Assembly: GCF_020076305.1 (NCBI RefSeq)
Contig: NZ_JAIQXE010000001.1
Location: 806,001-870,000 of the forward strand
Origin: Flavihumibacter profundi
Lineage (GTDB): Bacteria; Bacteroidota; Bacteroidia; Chitinophagales; Chitinophagaceae
Direction: 5' to 3'
DNA length: 64,000 bases
Below are positions 10,401 to 18,965 of the stretch, one piece after another. Numbering within the stretch: the first letter of the stretch is position 1; every line of letters begins with the position of its first letter. The notes under the pieces are model-generated. The model made no database searches. It saw nothing but the letters and a program-made list of their open reading frames with translations, and was not told the origin of the DNA. A program made the translations under genes and the position numbers.

Positions 10401-12712
10401 AACCTCAGAAGGGATTCACGACCTATTGTAAAACAGATTACCAGTCCTTCCAGTTAATCGGCACTTTCAATTTGTCTGGATACCAATTGACCGATAATGT
10501 GCGGGCCAATATTTCCATTCCTTCATTAAATAGCTTCAGTTTATCTATTTATATAAGGGGAAATGATCTTTCACCCTGGCTTGTACTTCCCATTTATGAT
10601 CCAATTACAGGCATCAGCAGCACAAAAAACATGAATATCAGTGGTGTTTTGGCAAAGGGCAAACAAAGCTTCAGTAGTTCCTTTCAAATCAGGCTAGTTG
10701 GCAATACCCGTAGTTTTTTGCAGGAGATACAAATCCTTAATGAATTGAAATTATTTACTTCAAAGGCAGATCTGTCGTTGGTGGACCTCAATTATACCCA
10801 GTCCAGGGTTACGGATGGCGATTCGATGCACATAGTTATAGGTGCCTATAATAAGAAACTCACCACCAATGGCGCTTTTTCCCTGGGTATAAAAGCGCCC
10901 GACGGTAACATTCAGTCAGTTTTAATAGATTCACTTGGATCCAACCAGGTAGCCTATGCCCCTTTTACCATTAAAGTGCAGGATTGGCCAAATGCAGTAG
11001 CACCAATTGTTGCCTGGGTGGCAGACCCGGAAGACAGTTTCCCGGATGATGACAGCCTTCAGGCCATTATAGCTTATTCCAGAAAGATCAGCAAGTTCCC
11101 TTACCTGCAAGGATTTGAGCAAGGGGAAGCTGGTTGGGGATCAACATTTATTTATGGATTATCGAATAAGTTATCTGAATCTGTTGCGCCTTTTAAGCCT
11201 GCCAACGGCAAAATATTCTGGGGCACAAGGTGGGTGGATTACAACCAGCAAATCGCCAATGCTATTTCATCAGGCTACCTGGTGAGTCCATGGTTTGACC
11301 TCAGCAGCCTGAAAAAACCATGGCTCTCGATGAGTGTGAATAAGCAACTCTGCAACGGGATGGATTCAATACTTATTCAATATTCTGTTGATACAGGGCG
11401 AACATGGGCAACCCTGAATCCGGCATCCGGAACAACCAATTGGTATGATTTACCCGGACAGGGTTCCTGGAAAAATTGCGGGAATGATTACTGGCAGGTA
11501 GTTTCAGCACCCCTTCCAGCACCAGCAGCTGGTATTCAGTTAAGGGTTTTATCACAGGGAAGCAATTACCTATCTGAGGAATTGCCCCGATTGCCAGGCG
11601 GGCTCCTGGTAGATGATGTGCATATTTTTGATTTGGCCTACCCGGTTTTTGACCAGCCAACTGCTGTTACTGCTCCGCAAAAAAGCGAACTGGACAATTG
11701 GGATAACTATACGGAACAAGGCAAAACAATGGCTGCATCTCAGCCCATATCAGCAAGTGCAGGTAATAGTTTCAGGCTTTCCGCACAAATCGCCAACCGT
11801 AGCTATAATGGTAACAGGGTCCTGCCGAAATCCTGGATTTTTAACGGATCGCCGGTTGTATCGGAAAATGGGCGGGTGCGGTTATATTTTACCCATAAGG
11901 AGGTAATGGACTGGCTTTCGGTTATTCCTTGCGATACCTGTATTCAAAAAAGGAGTCCCTATGATTTGGCAGTTTACCGTTATTCCGGGCCAAGTCCGGG
12001 TATTAATGAAACTGATGCTGACAATATTCCGGGTTATGATGAGGTTTGGCCTGCCGATGCATTTGACCTGGTACCTTATGAATCGGGCTATTACGCTGAA
12101 GTTCCTGCTGCAGCCTATGGGGAATTTTATATTGGCCTCGATGAGAAAGGCAGTGGGCTCCTTTTTGAGGCAAGTCGCCAGCCGGGAGCCAATATTGTAT
12201 TGCTGAACTGGACAAAGGAGCATCCGGAAGAAGTGGACCACTTCGAAGTGGAAAGAGCAGCAAGGAGCAATTCAACGCTGGATTTTAAGTCCATTGGAAC
12301 TGTTTCAGGCTCCCCATTAAATACAAGTTACCGCTTCCGCGATATACGCCTTCAACCGCCCGGTGCCTGGCATTACCGATTGAAAATTGTGTATAAAAAT
12401 GGCGATATCCGATATTCGGCCATCCGGACCATCAGTTTTGATGCGGGGATCCTCGTAAAACTTTATCCCAATCCGTCTGCTGATGGAAAAGTGAAGCTGT
12501 TGCTGCAAAATGCAGAAGGTAAAAATGTGGAATTGGCTTTGTATGACCAGGCCGGGCGCTATCTTTGGGGCCAGCATATAGAGGCAATGGCCAACCAGCA
12601 ATTGGTGCCGCTCTCAATTGGCAATGGAAAATTGCCCAATGGGGTTTATGCCCTGAAAATAACAGCTGAAGGAGAAAAAAAGACCATTCAGTTGGTGATT
12701 TCCAGAAACTAA
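7436..12712 (+). CDS. secreted S8 (subtilisin-like) peptidase with T9SS sorting domain
   Basis: The 1758-residue protein starts with a signal peptide (about 1-26, AIRVQAQ). An N-terminal prodomain-like region runs to about 225, followed by an S8 catalytic domain at about 230-515. Catalytic residues are Asp251 (MGMGDEG), His274 (HSTHVAGT, where the family usually has HGTH) and Ser445 (GTSMAAP), with the oxyanion Asn in FAAGNSG. Behind it are a P/CBM-like beta domain, fibronectin-like and CARDB-like beta domains with 'spectacular' low-complexity absent, and a final type A sorting domain (LYPNPSADGKVKL ... NGVYALKI) at about 1675-1758. The sorting domain predicts export across the outer membrane by the type IX system and probable surface attachment. 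It sits between infC and rpmI with its own transcription unit. Confidence 0.92.
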   Translation: MNRPLCLPRVLLVWLICFSAIRVQAQRVVPVYFKNAVPANSFRVEAIDPLNMPMQALSSGNNTSIFLQFSAIPNNRQKQVLKARGIDLLEYIPENTFLATVKGKWSADALKSLGIIATIPLTKYFKATVDNANAYARVENQPEVLRTYHLNILPGMDTSQVKDNIATILRGRPEKQNPSRFLNNRLLEISLGPSALGTLLDQPFVLYAMPAAVLKPLNNDATDRLEAHVVQQGIAGMPGLSGNNVVMGMGDEGRIDHVDNGYNEDGQDYNSSYHSTHVAGTLVGAGIVNPLMRGFAYKSTLLVDFFNNIIYRAPEYYQTKRMVLTNNSYGAGSYCVPYSGEYSGYSGQADQQALDYPNMLHVFAAGNSGDLQCGNYPVGYHSIDNSFQAGKNVITVAGTSHDGLSNKFSKGPVNDGRIKPEIAAIGNSMWSTIMGNGYGPNQGTSMAAPQVTGALALMVERYRQLNGDQDPPGDLLKVILCNTATDIGTKGVDFSNGFGWMNVKKAIDDINARSYRSGIIEQDQEQVFEIQLDKEVFDFKVMLYWHDRPSSYYTLKNLVNDLDITVQAPNGTTYDPFVLDTSAAGVLKPAVMGKDHLNNIEQVVIDNAIPGTYTIRVKGYKVPFGPQAFKVAYNWEEPGLQIIQPVGGEQWKPGEQRGIHWQDAGHDADTYSFDYSLDDGNTWTNLPGITGSYNRVDWTLPDVQSAAARIRITNTVSGASRISAPFVILPEINFSVTSSCSSEVQVKWTKPAGIDSVEVLLYAGKRGDFVQQTVTTDSSWILNGLKSGPNYWITLRPILAGKPGERSVAQMINTPNLKCIPTGASGDLALSAILMPPTAREGSSTALSGAVPVILKLENKGNTPVADSIVLDIFKNGIFWGKDTLVKSFAAREQYNWTTKFQFPAVAGTSLQLQAAIAIPGDPDLSNNHCDSTWRYLANTALSLPYTEDFSTLEDTVYAKPGITGAFGALAWDFSSASPAVSLIARHQEPQKGFTTYCKTDYQSFQLIGTFNLSGYQLTDNVRANISIPSLNSFSLSIYIRGNDLSPWLVLPIYDPITGISSTKNMNISGVLAKGKQSFSSSFQIRLVGNTRSFLQEIQILNELKLFTSKADLSLVDLNYTQSRVTDGDSMHIVIGAYNKKLTTNGAFSLGIKAPDGNIQSVLIDSLGSNQVAYAPFTIKVQDWPNAVAPIVAWVADPEDSFPDDDSLQAIIAYSRKISKFPYLQGFEQGEAGWGSTFIYGLSNKLSESVAPFKPANGKIFWGTRWVDYNQQIANAISSGYLVSPWFDLSSLKKPWLSMSVNKQLCNGMDSILIQYSVDTGRTWATLNPASGTTNWYDLPGQGSWKNCGNDYWQVVSAPLPAPAAGIQLRVLSQGSNYLSEELPRLPGGLLVDDVHIFDLAYPVFDQPTAVTAPQKSELDNWDNYTEQGKTMAASQPISASAGNSFRLSAQIANRSYNGNRVLPKSWIFNGSPVVSENGRVRLYFTHKEVMDWLSVIPCDTCIQKRSPYDLAVYRYSGPSPGINETDADNIPGYDEVWPADAFDLVPYESGYYAEVPAAAYGEFYIGLDEKGSGLLFEASRQPGANIVLLNWTKEHPEEVDHFEVERAARSNSTLDFKSIGTVSGSPLNTSYRFRDIRLQPPGAWHYRLKIVYKNGDIRYSAIRTISFDAGILVKLYPNPSADGKVKLLLQNAEGKNVELALYDQAGRYLWGQHIEAMANQQLVPLSIGNGKLPNGVYALKITAEGEKKTIQLVISRN

Positions 12713-12722
12713 CCTACCTTCG
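12692..12722 (+). promoter_or_regulatory. two-box promoter for rpmI-rplT
   Basis: TTGG at 12692-12695 and TACCTTCG at 12715-12722 are 19 nt apart, the spacing of the Bacteroidota housekeeping promoter. The -33 box lies inside the last codons of the protease gene, and its TAA stop lies between the boxes. Transcription would start near 12729. Confidence 0.65.
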
Positions 12723-12829
12723 CGCTCCCAAAAGGGTGCCGTTTAACGACGGTGACATTGCCCAAATGGCTCCATAAGTCTCCGCCTGTGCGGGGCGCCA
12801 GCAGGGCGTAACTTTCTAGAGTTATAAAA
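12723..12829 (+). promoter_or_regulatory. structured 5' leader of rpmI-rplT, candidate ribosomal-protein autoregulatory element
   Basis: The roughly 100 nt before rpmI is GC-richer than its surroundings. It can form several short hairpins: CCGT/ACGG around 12738-12751, CCGC-CTGT-GCGG around 12782-12793, and CGCC-AGCAG-GGCG around 12795-12808. Bacterial L20 is known to repress its own operon by binding a leader in other phyla. That this leader does the same is inference; I do not recognise a named Rfam-type structure in it. Confidence 0.4.
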
Positions 12830-13027
12830 ATGCCAAAGGTAAAAACAAATTCAAGCGCAAAAAAGCGCTTTAAGGTGACTGCTACAGGAAAAATCACCCA
12901 CCAGAAATCTTTTAAGCGTCACATCCTGACCAAAAAGTCAACCAAGCGTAAACGCGGCATGCGTAAAGACGGTGTAGTTGCTAAATCTAATATGGATTTC
13001 GTTCAACGCCTTCTTGGTCTTAAGTAA
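12830..13027 (+). CDS. rpmI: 50S ribosomal protein L35
   Basis: The 65-residue, lysine-rich protein contains [20 protein letters not shown], then [16 protein letters not shown] and a short C-terminal helix (VQRLLGLK), all typical of bL35. It is part of the large ribosomal subunit. rplT follows after 34 bp on the same transcript. Confidence 0.97.
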   Translation: MPKVKTNSSAKKRFKVTATGKITHQKSFKRHILTKKSTKRKRGMRKDGVVAKSNMDFVQRLLGLK

Positions 13028-13061
13028 ACCAATTCAATTACAACTTAAACTCATTTAGCAT

Positions 13062-13406
13062 ATGCCACGTTCAGTAAACGCCGTTGCCTCAAGGGCACGC
13101 AGGAAAAGAATTTTAAAGCAAGCCAAAGGATATTATGGCAAGCGTAAAAATGTATACACAGTAGCCAAGAATATCGTTGAAAAAGGCATGACCTACAGCT
13201 ATGTAGGCCGTAAACTGAAGAAGCGCGAATACCGTGCCCTTTGGATCGCCCGTATAAACGCAGCCGTTCGTGAAGAAGGTCTTACCTATTCTACATTCAT
13301 TCACAAGCTGAATGAAAAAGGAATTACCCTCGATCGTAAAGTGCTGGCAGACCTGGCTATGAACAACGCCGAGTCATTCAAGGCCCTGGTTGCTTCAGTA
13401 AAATAA
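13062..13406 (+). CDS. rplT: 50S ribosomal protein L20
   Basis: The 114-residue bL20 protein has the long basic N-terminal helix ([36 protein letters not shown]) and a globular C-terminal half ([13 protein letters not shown]-like segment, [20 protein letters not shown]). It is required early in 50S assembly. In other bacteria it also binds its own operon leader; here a structured leader precedes rpmI. A terminator follows 24 bp after the stop. Confidence 0.97.
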   Translation: MPRSVNAVASRARRKRILKQAKGYYGKRKNVYTVAKNIVEKGMTYSYVGRKLKKREYRALWIARINAAVREEGLTYSTFIHKLNEKGITLDRKVLADLAMNNAESFKALVASVK

Positions 13407-13430
13407 TACCAGCTCAAAATTAACTGTCAA

Positions 13431-13457
13431 CCGGCTCCTTAAAAAGGGCCGGTTTTT
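13431..13457 (+). terminator. rho-independent terminator after rplT
   Basis: CCGGCTCC-TTAAAAA-GGGCCGG forms a hairpin with one bulged T and is followed by five T residues. Confidence 0.85.
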
Positions 13458-13519
13458 ATTTGCCGTCGCCTGCATGAAAACCACAAAATTTCTTTACCCG
13501 ATAATTCATGTTTTTCTTA

Positions 13520-13527
13520 TAGGTTTG
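13520..13527 (+). promoter_or_regulatory. -7 box upstream of the arginine decarboxylase gene
   Basis: TAGGTTTG is an exact TAnnTTTG match, 42 nt before the start codon. No good -33 box is seen at the usual distance. Confidence 0.45.
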
Positions 13528-13569
13528 TATGTTTTTATAGTATCACCAACAAACCATGTGTATATATAG

Positions 13570-14970
13570 ATGAACAATACTTACTACGATCTGGTTGACC
13601 AAACCTTCAATTTCCCCCAGGAAGGTTTTGAGGTAAAAGATGGTTATCTCCAGTTCAACGGCCTGAATATTAAAGCACTGATTGATAAATATGGTACGCC
13701 TATGAAGCTGACCTATTTGCCGAAAATTGGTATGCAGATCAATAAGGCCAAACAGATGTTCGCCAATGCATTCAAAAAACACAAATACGAAGGCGAGTAT
13801 TTTTATTGTTATTGTACCAAGAGCTCCCATTTTTCTTTTGTGGTGGAAGAAGCGCTTAAACACAATATACATCTTGAAACTTCCTATGCATATGATATAG
13901 AGATTATCAAAAAGCTCTATGCCAAAAAGAAAATAAGTAAAGACACTTTCATTATTTGTAATGGCTTTAAACAGAAGCCATATACCCGCAGGATTGCTAA
14001 CCTGATTAACCAGGGATTCAGGAATGTAATTCCCATCCTGGATAATGTAAATGAACTGGATGATTACCGAAAATCAGTGCGTACACCCTTCAAACTTGGT
14101 ATACGTGTAGCTGCTGAAGAAGAACCTTCCTTCCCATTTTATACCTCACGGTTAGGCATAAGGGCAAAGGATATCCTTGAGTTTTATGTCGACAATATAG
14201 AGGGCTATGAGAATAAGTTCCAGCTGAAGATGCTGCATATATTCCTGAACAAAGGGATCAAAGATGATATTTATTACTGGTCAGAGTTGAATAAGGTCAT
14301 TAACTTATACTGCCAGTTGAAAAAAATTTGCCCTGAGCTCGATTCCATCAATATAGGCGGAGGTTTTCCTATTAAGCATTCCCTGGGATTTGAATATGAT
14401 TACCAGTTCATGATTAATGAGATAGTGAGCAATATCAAAAGCGCCTGCAAAAAGGCGAAAGTGCCAATGCCCAATATTTATACCGAATTCGGGTCCTACA
14501 CGGTTGGTGAAAGCATGGCCCATATTTATTCGGTGATTGCCCAGAAAACCCAGAACGAGCGGGAGATTTGGTATATGATCGATTCTTCCTTTATTACAAC
14601 ACTTCCCGATACCTGGGGAATAGGGGAAAGGTTCCTGCTCTTGCCTATTAATAAATGGGAGGAAGAATACCAGCGGGTGGTACTTGGTGGAATAACTTGT
14701 GACAGTCACGACTATTACGATTCAGAAGAACATATAAATGAAGTATTCCTGCCTAAGCTGACCGGCAGTGCGGAGCCACTTTACCTGGGATTTTTTCATA
14801 CCGGTGCTTACCAGGACCAGATCAGCGGATATGGTGGCATAAAGCATTGTATGATCCCATCACCAAAGCACATTATTGTAGGCCACGATAAAAACGGCAA
14901 ACTAGTCGATTGGGTTTATGCCAAGGAACAGACTGCGCAAAGTATGTTGAAAATTTTAGGATACGTTTAA
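13570..14970 (+). CDS. speA: biosynthetic arginine decarboxylase-like PLP enzyme (fold III)
   Basis: This alanine-racemase-fold decarboxylase probably converts arginine to agmatine for polyamine synthesis. In the 466 residues, the PLP lysine is Lys84 (YCYCTKSSH), the glycine-rich phosphate loop is NIGGGFPIKH, the second-subunit catalytic cysteine is Cys377 in CDSHDYYD, and FFHTGAYQDQISGYGG closes the active site. It lacks the long helical insertion that brings the E. coli enzyme to about 658 residues, as is normal for the Bacteroidota form. Substrate assignment comes from family resemblance; diaminopimelate or carboxynorspermidine decarboxylases share the fold but are usually shorter. Confidence 0.82.
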   Translation: MNNTYYDLVDQTFNFPQEGFEVKDGYLQFNGLNIKALIDKYGTPMKLTYLPKIGMQINKAKQMFANAFKKHKYEGEYFYCYCTKSSHFSFVVEEALKHNIHLETSYAYDIEIIKKLYAKKKISKDTFIICNGFKQKPYTRRIANLINQGFRNVIPILDNVNELDDYRKSVRTPFKLGIRVAAEEEPSFPFYTSRLGIRAKDILEFYVDNIEGYENKFQLKMLHIFLNKGIKDDIYYWSELNKVINLYCQLKKICPELDSINIGGGFPIKHSLGFEYDYQFMINEIVSNIKSACKKAKVPMPNIYTEFGSYTVGESMAHIYSVIAQKTQNEREIWYMIDSSFITTLPDTWGIGERFLLLPINKWEEEYQRVVLGGITCDSHDYYDSEEHINEVFLPKLTGSAEPLYLGFFHTGAYQDQISGYGGIKHCMIPSPKHIIVGHDKNGKLVDWVYAKEQTAQSMLKILGYV

Positions 14971-15072
14971 GGAAGTGGGTTGTAGTTTGGTACCTGATTT
15001 GCATGAAACAATAACCAATCCCTTCCGTGAAAAGCCTTGCAGGCTTGCGTACTAAATCATCAATGCACCTTT

Positions 15073-15939
15073 ATGCAGAAATTCTTTCTGTTTTTTATAG
15101 CACTCGCACCATTAGCAGCCATGGCCCAGGATTGGCAAATTACCGGTTTTGGGGGAATCTCCAATTACCAGGGCGATTTCCAGGAAAAGCGGATTACGAC
15201 CAATCAATCACACGGATCCTTCGGATTGGGTGTACAATATAACCTGACGCCCCACGTAGTAATCCGCTCAGGACTTGTTTATGGAAAAATCTCCGGCGAT
15301 GATAAATTGAGCAAGGACAGTATGCTCGTTATGCGAAACCTGAATTTTACTTCGCAAATTTTGGAATTCAACCTGATGGCAGAGTATGATTTCCTTGATT
15401 TGGAGAACAAAAAATTTACACCATATGTTTTTGCCGGTATTGCTGTTTTTGGATTTGATCCTTATACATACGATACCCTGGGCAATAAATATTACCTGCA
15501 ACCACTAAGTACAGAAGGAGAGGGATTGGCAGCATATCCGGATAATAAGCCTTACCACCGTGTGCAAGTTTCTATTCCTTTTGGCGCAGGTATAAAGCTT
15601 AAGGTCAATGAACAAGTCACCATTGGATATGAGGTTGGTCTCCGCAAAACATTTACAGACTACCTCGATGACCTTAGTAACCGGTATGTTGACCGGGCGA
15701 CGCTGTTGGCCGCTCGCGGACCTAAAGCTGTAGAACTTGCCTATAGAAGTGGTGAGCTGAAAGACGGGAATCCGCAATACCCGGCTGATGGAACTATCCG
15801 GGGTGGTCCAACCGCTAAGGATTATTATTATTTTCAGGGGCTTACCGTTTCTTACCGCTTAAAAGGTCGCTCTTCAGGGAATGGTTTCCGGAAAAATGGC
15901 ATGGGCAATCAAATGGATTGTCCAAAGAATGTCTATTGA
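15073..15939 (+). CDS. outer-membrane beta-barrel protein
   Basis: With the start at 15073 the 288-residue product opens with a clean signal peptide (MQKFFLFFIALAPLAAMAQ, cut before DWQITGFG). An in-frame ATG 36 bp upstream would spoil it. The remainder alternates short beta strands and loops (FGLGVQYNLTPHVVIRSGL, EFNLMAEYDFLDLENKKFTP, IGYEVGLRKTFTDYLDDLS). This is the pattern of the small OmpA/PorT-like barrel proteins of Bacteroidota, which have DUF6089-like members. The conserved TDYLDD-type element and a barrel of about 8-12 strands point to a structural or secretion-related outer-membrane role, but the precise function is unknown. Confidence 0.75.
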   Translation: MQKFFLFFIALAPLAAMAQDWQITGFGGISNYQGDFQEKRITTNQSHGSFGLGVQYNLTPHVVIRSGLVYGKISGDDKLSKDSMLVMRNLNFTSQILEFNLMAEYDFLDLENKKFTPYVFAGIAVFGFDPYTYDTLGNKYYLQPLSTEGEGLAAYPDNKPYHRVQVSIPFGAGIKLKVNEQVTIGYEVGLRKTFTDYLDDLSNRYVDRATLLAARGPKAVELAYRSGELKDGNPQYPADGTIRGGPTAKDYYYFQGLTVSYRLKGRSSGNGFRKNGMGNQMDCPKNVY

Positions 15940-15997
15940 TTCGCATTAATAATTCTTGTTTAGCCAAATTATGAACAAGGGTGCGCCTTTGGTGTTT

Positions 15998-16005
15998 TAC
16001 CTTTG
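15998..16005 (+). promoter_or_regulatory. -7 box upstream of the UbiD-family gene
   Basis: TACCTTTG is an exact TAnnTTTG match, 19 nt before the ATG at 16025. Confidence 0.5.
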
Positions 16006-16024
16006 TAACCTTGAATCATGAAGT

Positions 16025-17953
16025 ATGGCGTATAAGAATCAGCAGGAATTTATCAATGCGTTGGAGAAAGCCGGTGAACTGGTGCGGATTTCCGCCTATG
16101 TTGATCCTCATTTGGAAATAGCCGAAATCACAGACCGGGTAAGCAAATCAGGCAATGGTGGGAAAGCACTGTTATTTGAGAACACTGGTTATGATTTTCC
16201 GGTGTTGATGAATGCTTACGGCAGTGAAAAAAGAATGTGCATGGCCCTGGGTGTTAACCATCTCGATGATGTTGCCCATGAAATTGAGTCCTTGTTTAAA
16301 TTGCTAACCAAGCCCAAGGAAAGTATCCTCGACAAATTGAACCTGTTACCCAAGCTTGGACAATTCGCCAGTTGGATGCCTAAAGTCCGCAGTGGGCGTG
16401 GAGAATGCCAGGAAGTGATCCTGGCAGAACCTGATATCACTAAATTACCCGTTATTACCTGCTGGCCAAAAGATGGTGGCCCCTTTGTAACACTTCCGGT
16501 GATCCATACAAAGGATCCGGATACCCATACCCGTAATGTTGGCATGTACCGGATGCAGGTTTTCGGCCCGACCTTAACGGGAATGCACTGGCACAAGCAT
16601 AAAGTGAGCGCAAAGCATTTTGCTGCATATAAAAAAATGGGGAAGCGCATGCCCGTAGCTGTTGCCCTTGGCGGCGACCCGGTATATGCCTATTCAGCAA
16701 CAGCACCCTTGCCTGAAAATGTAGATGAATACATGCTTGCGGGTTTTTTACGTAAGAAAAAAGTGGATTTGGTGAAGTGTATCACCCAACCTGATATTGA
16801 AGTGCCTGCGGATGCCGATTTTATTATCGAAGGCTATGTGGAACCCGATGAAGAACTGATTTGGGAAGGCCCTTTTGGTGATCATACAGGGTATTATTCC
16901 CTGCCAGACTGGTACCCGCGCTTTCATATTACCGCCATTACACACCGCAGGAATGCAGTTTACCCGGCAACAATAGTAGGTATTCCTCCGCAGGAAGATG
17001 CCTGGCTGGGAAAGGCTACGGAAAGGATATTTTTAGCACCCATAAAGATGACTATGGTGCCCGAGATCATAGATATGGATATGCCTATTGAAGGTGTTTT
17101 CCATAACCTGGTGATTACCCAGATCCAGAAAGATTATGCTGGCCAGGGACAAAAAGTGATGAATGCCATGTGGGGAGCCGGACAAATGATGTTTAATAAA
17201 ATTTTGGTGCTGGCTGATGCCGGGGTTAAGATCCAGGATTATGGCGCTTTAGCACGATATGTATTTAAAAACCTTGATGTAGCCAACGATGTGGCTTTTA
17301 GCACGGGACCAATGGATGTGCTGGACCATAGCTGCAGTAAGATGGGTTTTGGCGGCAAAATGTGCATTGATGGAACTGCCAAGATGGAAGAAGAGATAAC
17401 GGACCAGAATCATTTTAGCAAAGCACAACAACAATTATCACTAACCGAGGAAGATTTCCGGCAATTCCCGGAGATCATTGGCGTGAACTTGTCTTTACTG
17501 GCAATGGATATTCCCTGTATTATTGTAAGTGTACAAAAGAACAGGCTGCGGCATATCAGTGAACTGCATAATAAAATGGGGGAGTCGGTCCTTGCTATGG
17601 AATCGGTGAAAATGGTCTTGTATGTAGAACATACCATTGATGCGAAAAATTTGCCGGTTGCACTATGGCGTTTTTGTAATAACCTGGATCCAAAGCGCGA
17701 CCAGTACTTATTGCAGTTACCTGCACGTACTGAACCCGGAAAAACCTTTAATTGCCTGGGTTTGGATGGTACCATAAAGACCAGGGAATTTGATAACTTT
17801 CAGCGCGACTGGCCAAATATTATAGTTGCGGCGGATGATACAATTGCAGCGGTTGATAAAAAATGGGATAGCCTGGGACTTGGCGCTTTTATACCATCAC
17901 CCTCACTTTCATTCAAACACCAGATATATGGCGAAGAAGCCGTTGCACAATAA
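16025..17953 (+). CDS. UbiD-family prenylated-FMN decarboxylase
   Basis: The 642-residue protein belongs to the UbiD/MqnP-type decarboxylases, which use prenylated FMN to remove carboxylates from aromatic or alpha,beta-unsaturated acids. The prFMN-binding region includes RNVGMYRMQVFGPTLTGMHW (residues about 166-185). Glu281 and Asp286 in EGPFGDHTGYY correspond to the catalytic acid pair, and IVGIPPQEDAWLGKATERI follows. It is longer than E. coli UbiD (about 497), with an extra C-terminal part, as in the roughly 600-residue Bacteroidota proteins annotated for menaquinone synthesis. No ubiquinone pathway is expected in this phylum, so a menaquinone (possibly futalosine-route) role is the best inference. 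The next gene starts 7 bp downstream. Confidence 0.85.
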   Translation: MAYKNQQEFINALEKAGELVRISAYVDPHLEIAEITDRVSKSGNGGKALLFENTGYDFPVLMNAYGSEKRMCMALGVNHLDDVAHEIESLFKLLTKPKESILDKLNLLPKLGQFASWMPKVRSGRGECQEVILAEPDITKLPVITCWPKDGGPFVTLPVIHTKDPDTHTRNVGMYRMQVFGPTLTGMHWHKHKVSAKHFAAYKKMGKRMPVAVALGGDPVYAYSATAPLPENVDEYMLAGFLRKKKVDLVKCITQPDIEVPADADFIIEGYVEPDEELIWEGPFGDHTGYYSLPDWYPRFHITAITHRRNAVYPATIVGIPPQEDAWLGKATERIFLAPIKMTMVPEIIDMDMPIEGVFHNLVITQIQKDYAGQGQKVMNAMWGAGQMMFNKILVLADAGVKIQDYGALARYVFKNLDVANDVAFSTGPMDVLDHSCSKMGFGGKMCIDGTAKMEEEITDQNHFSKAQQQLSLTEEDFRQFPEIIGVNLSLLAMDIPCIIVSVQKNRLRHISELHNKMGESVLAMESVKMVLYVEHTIDAKNLPVALWRFCNNLDPKRDQYLLQLPARTEPGKTFNCLGLDGTIKTREFDNFQRDWPNIIVAADDTIAAVDKKWDSLGLGAFIPSPSLSFKHQIYGEEAVAQ

Positions 17954-17960
17954 ATAAAAT

Positions 17961-18887
17961 ATGCGTTTATTAATTACCGCCATACTACTATGTTCACTTC
18001 CTTTTTTAGGTTTTGCGCAGGTAAAAACCACTTCTAAGAAAAGTGTAACTCAATTGGTCCAGGCTCCAAATTCCGTGCTTTGGGAGATCAGCGGTAATGG
18101 GCTGGAAAAACCCTCTTACCTCTTTGGTACTATGCATATTTTGTGCGCGCAGGATGCACTGCTGAGTGACAGCCTGCAATTTTCAATTGATCGTGCAAGC
18201 CAGGTCTATTTTGAAGTTGATATGGATAATATGGCTGAACTGATGGGATTGTTCAAGTACATCAAAATGAAGGACAATAAGACATTAAGTGACCTGATTA
18301 CGCCGGCTGAATACGACAGGGTGAAAAAATATTTTGCTGAAAACCGTTCCATACTTCCTTTGAGTATGATGGAGCGGTTTAAACCTTATTTTATTGCTTC
18401 CATTCTTAGTGAATCCAAAATGCCCTGTGAAACAAAAAACGGCATGGAAGAAGTAATTATGCAGGAGGTTAAGAAACAACAGAAAGAAATCAATGGCCTG
18501 GAGTCAATTGCTTTCCAGGCCAGCATCTTTGATAGTATTCCCTATGAACAGCAGGCGCAGGAACTACTCAGGACGATTGACAGTGCCGGTGTTGAGGATA
18601 GTATGACGCAAAAAATGTTAGACGTTTACCGTTCACAAAACCTTGCCGAAATTGAAAAGCTGACTTTGCAGGAAGAGGGTGGGGTTGCCGCCTACCTTGA
18701 TCTTTTCTTATATGGCCGCAATGCCAAATGGATACCATTGATTGAAACGGCTATGAAAAAAGGATCCACTTTGTTTGCGGTTGGGGCTGCACATTTACCC
18801 GGTGGGAAGGGTGTAATTCAACTATTACAAAATGCCGGCTATCGCTTGCGCCCAATGAAGCATTCAGTTAATCAAAGGATGATGTAA
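17961..18887 (+). CDS. TraB/GumN family secreted protein
   Basis: The 308-residue product has a signal peptide (MRLLITAILLCSLPFLGFAQ) and the TraB/GumN opening SVLWEISGNGLEKPSYLFGTMH, where the GTMH histidine is a presumed metal ligand. YFEVDMDN follows, and near the C terminus come LFAVGAAHLPGGKGVIQLL and a closing GYRLRP. The family belongs to the Tiki/EreA/ChaN fold group of putative metallo-hydrolases. Bacterial members are periplasmic or lipoproteins with unproven substrates. It lies 7 bp after the UbiD gene and is probably co-transcribed. Confidence 0.85.
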   Translation: MRLLITAILLCSLPFLGFAQVKTTSKKSVTQLVQAPNSVLWEISGNGLEKPSYLFGTMHILCAQDALLSDSLQFSIDRASQVYFEVDMDNMAELMGLFKYIKMKDNKTLSDLITPAEYDRVKKYFAENRSILPLSMMERFKPYFIASILSESKMPCETKNGMEEVIMQEVKKQQKEINGLESIAFQASIFDSIPYEQQAQELLRTIDSAGVEDSMTQKMLDVYRSQNLAEIEKLTLQEEGGVAAYLDLFLYGRNAKWIPLIETAMKKGSTLFAVGAAHLPGGKGVIQLLQNAGYRLRPMKHSVNQRMM

Positions 18888-18913
18888 CAGAATAAATTAT
18901 AGCAACTTTCGGG

Positions 18914-18944
18914 TTTTTCAACAACAGGCAACATTCTACATTCG
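18914..18944 (+). promoter_or_regulatory. candidate promoter of the alkylation-repair genes
   Basis: TTTT at 18914-18917 and TACATTCG at 18937-18944 are 19 nt apart. The -7 box matches the consensus at 5 of its 6 fixed positions. The ATG of the Ada-like gene is 21 nt downstream. Confidence 0.35.
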
Positions 18945-18965
18945 TACTATAAAACTTCGAATGGA

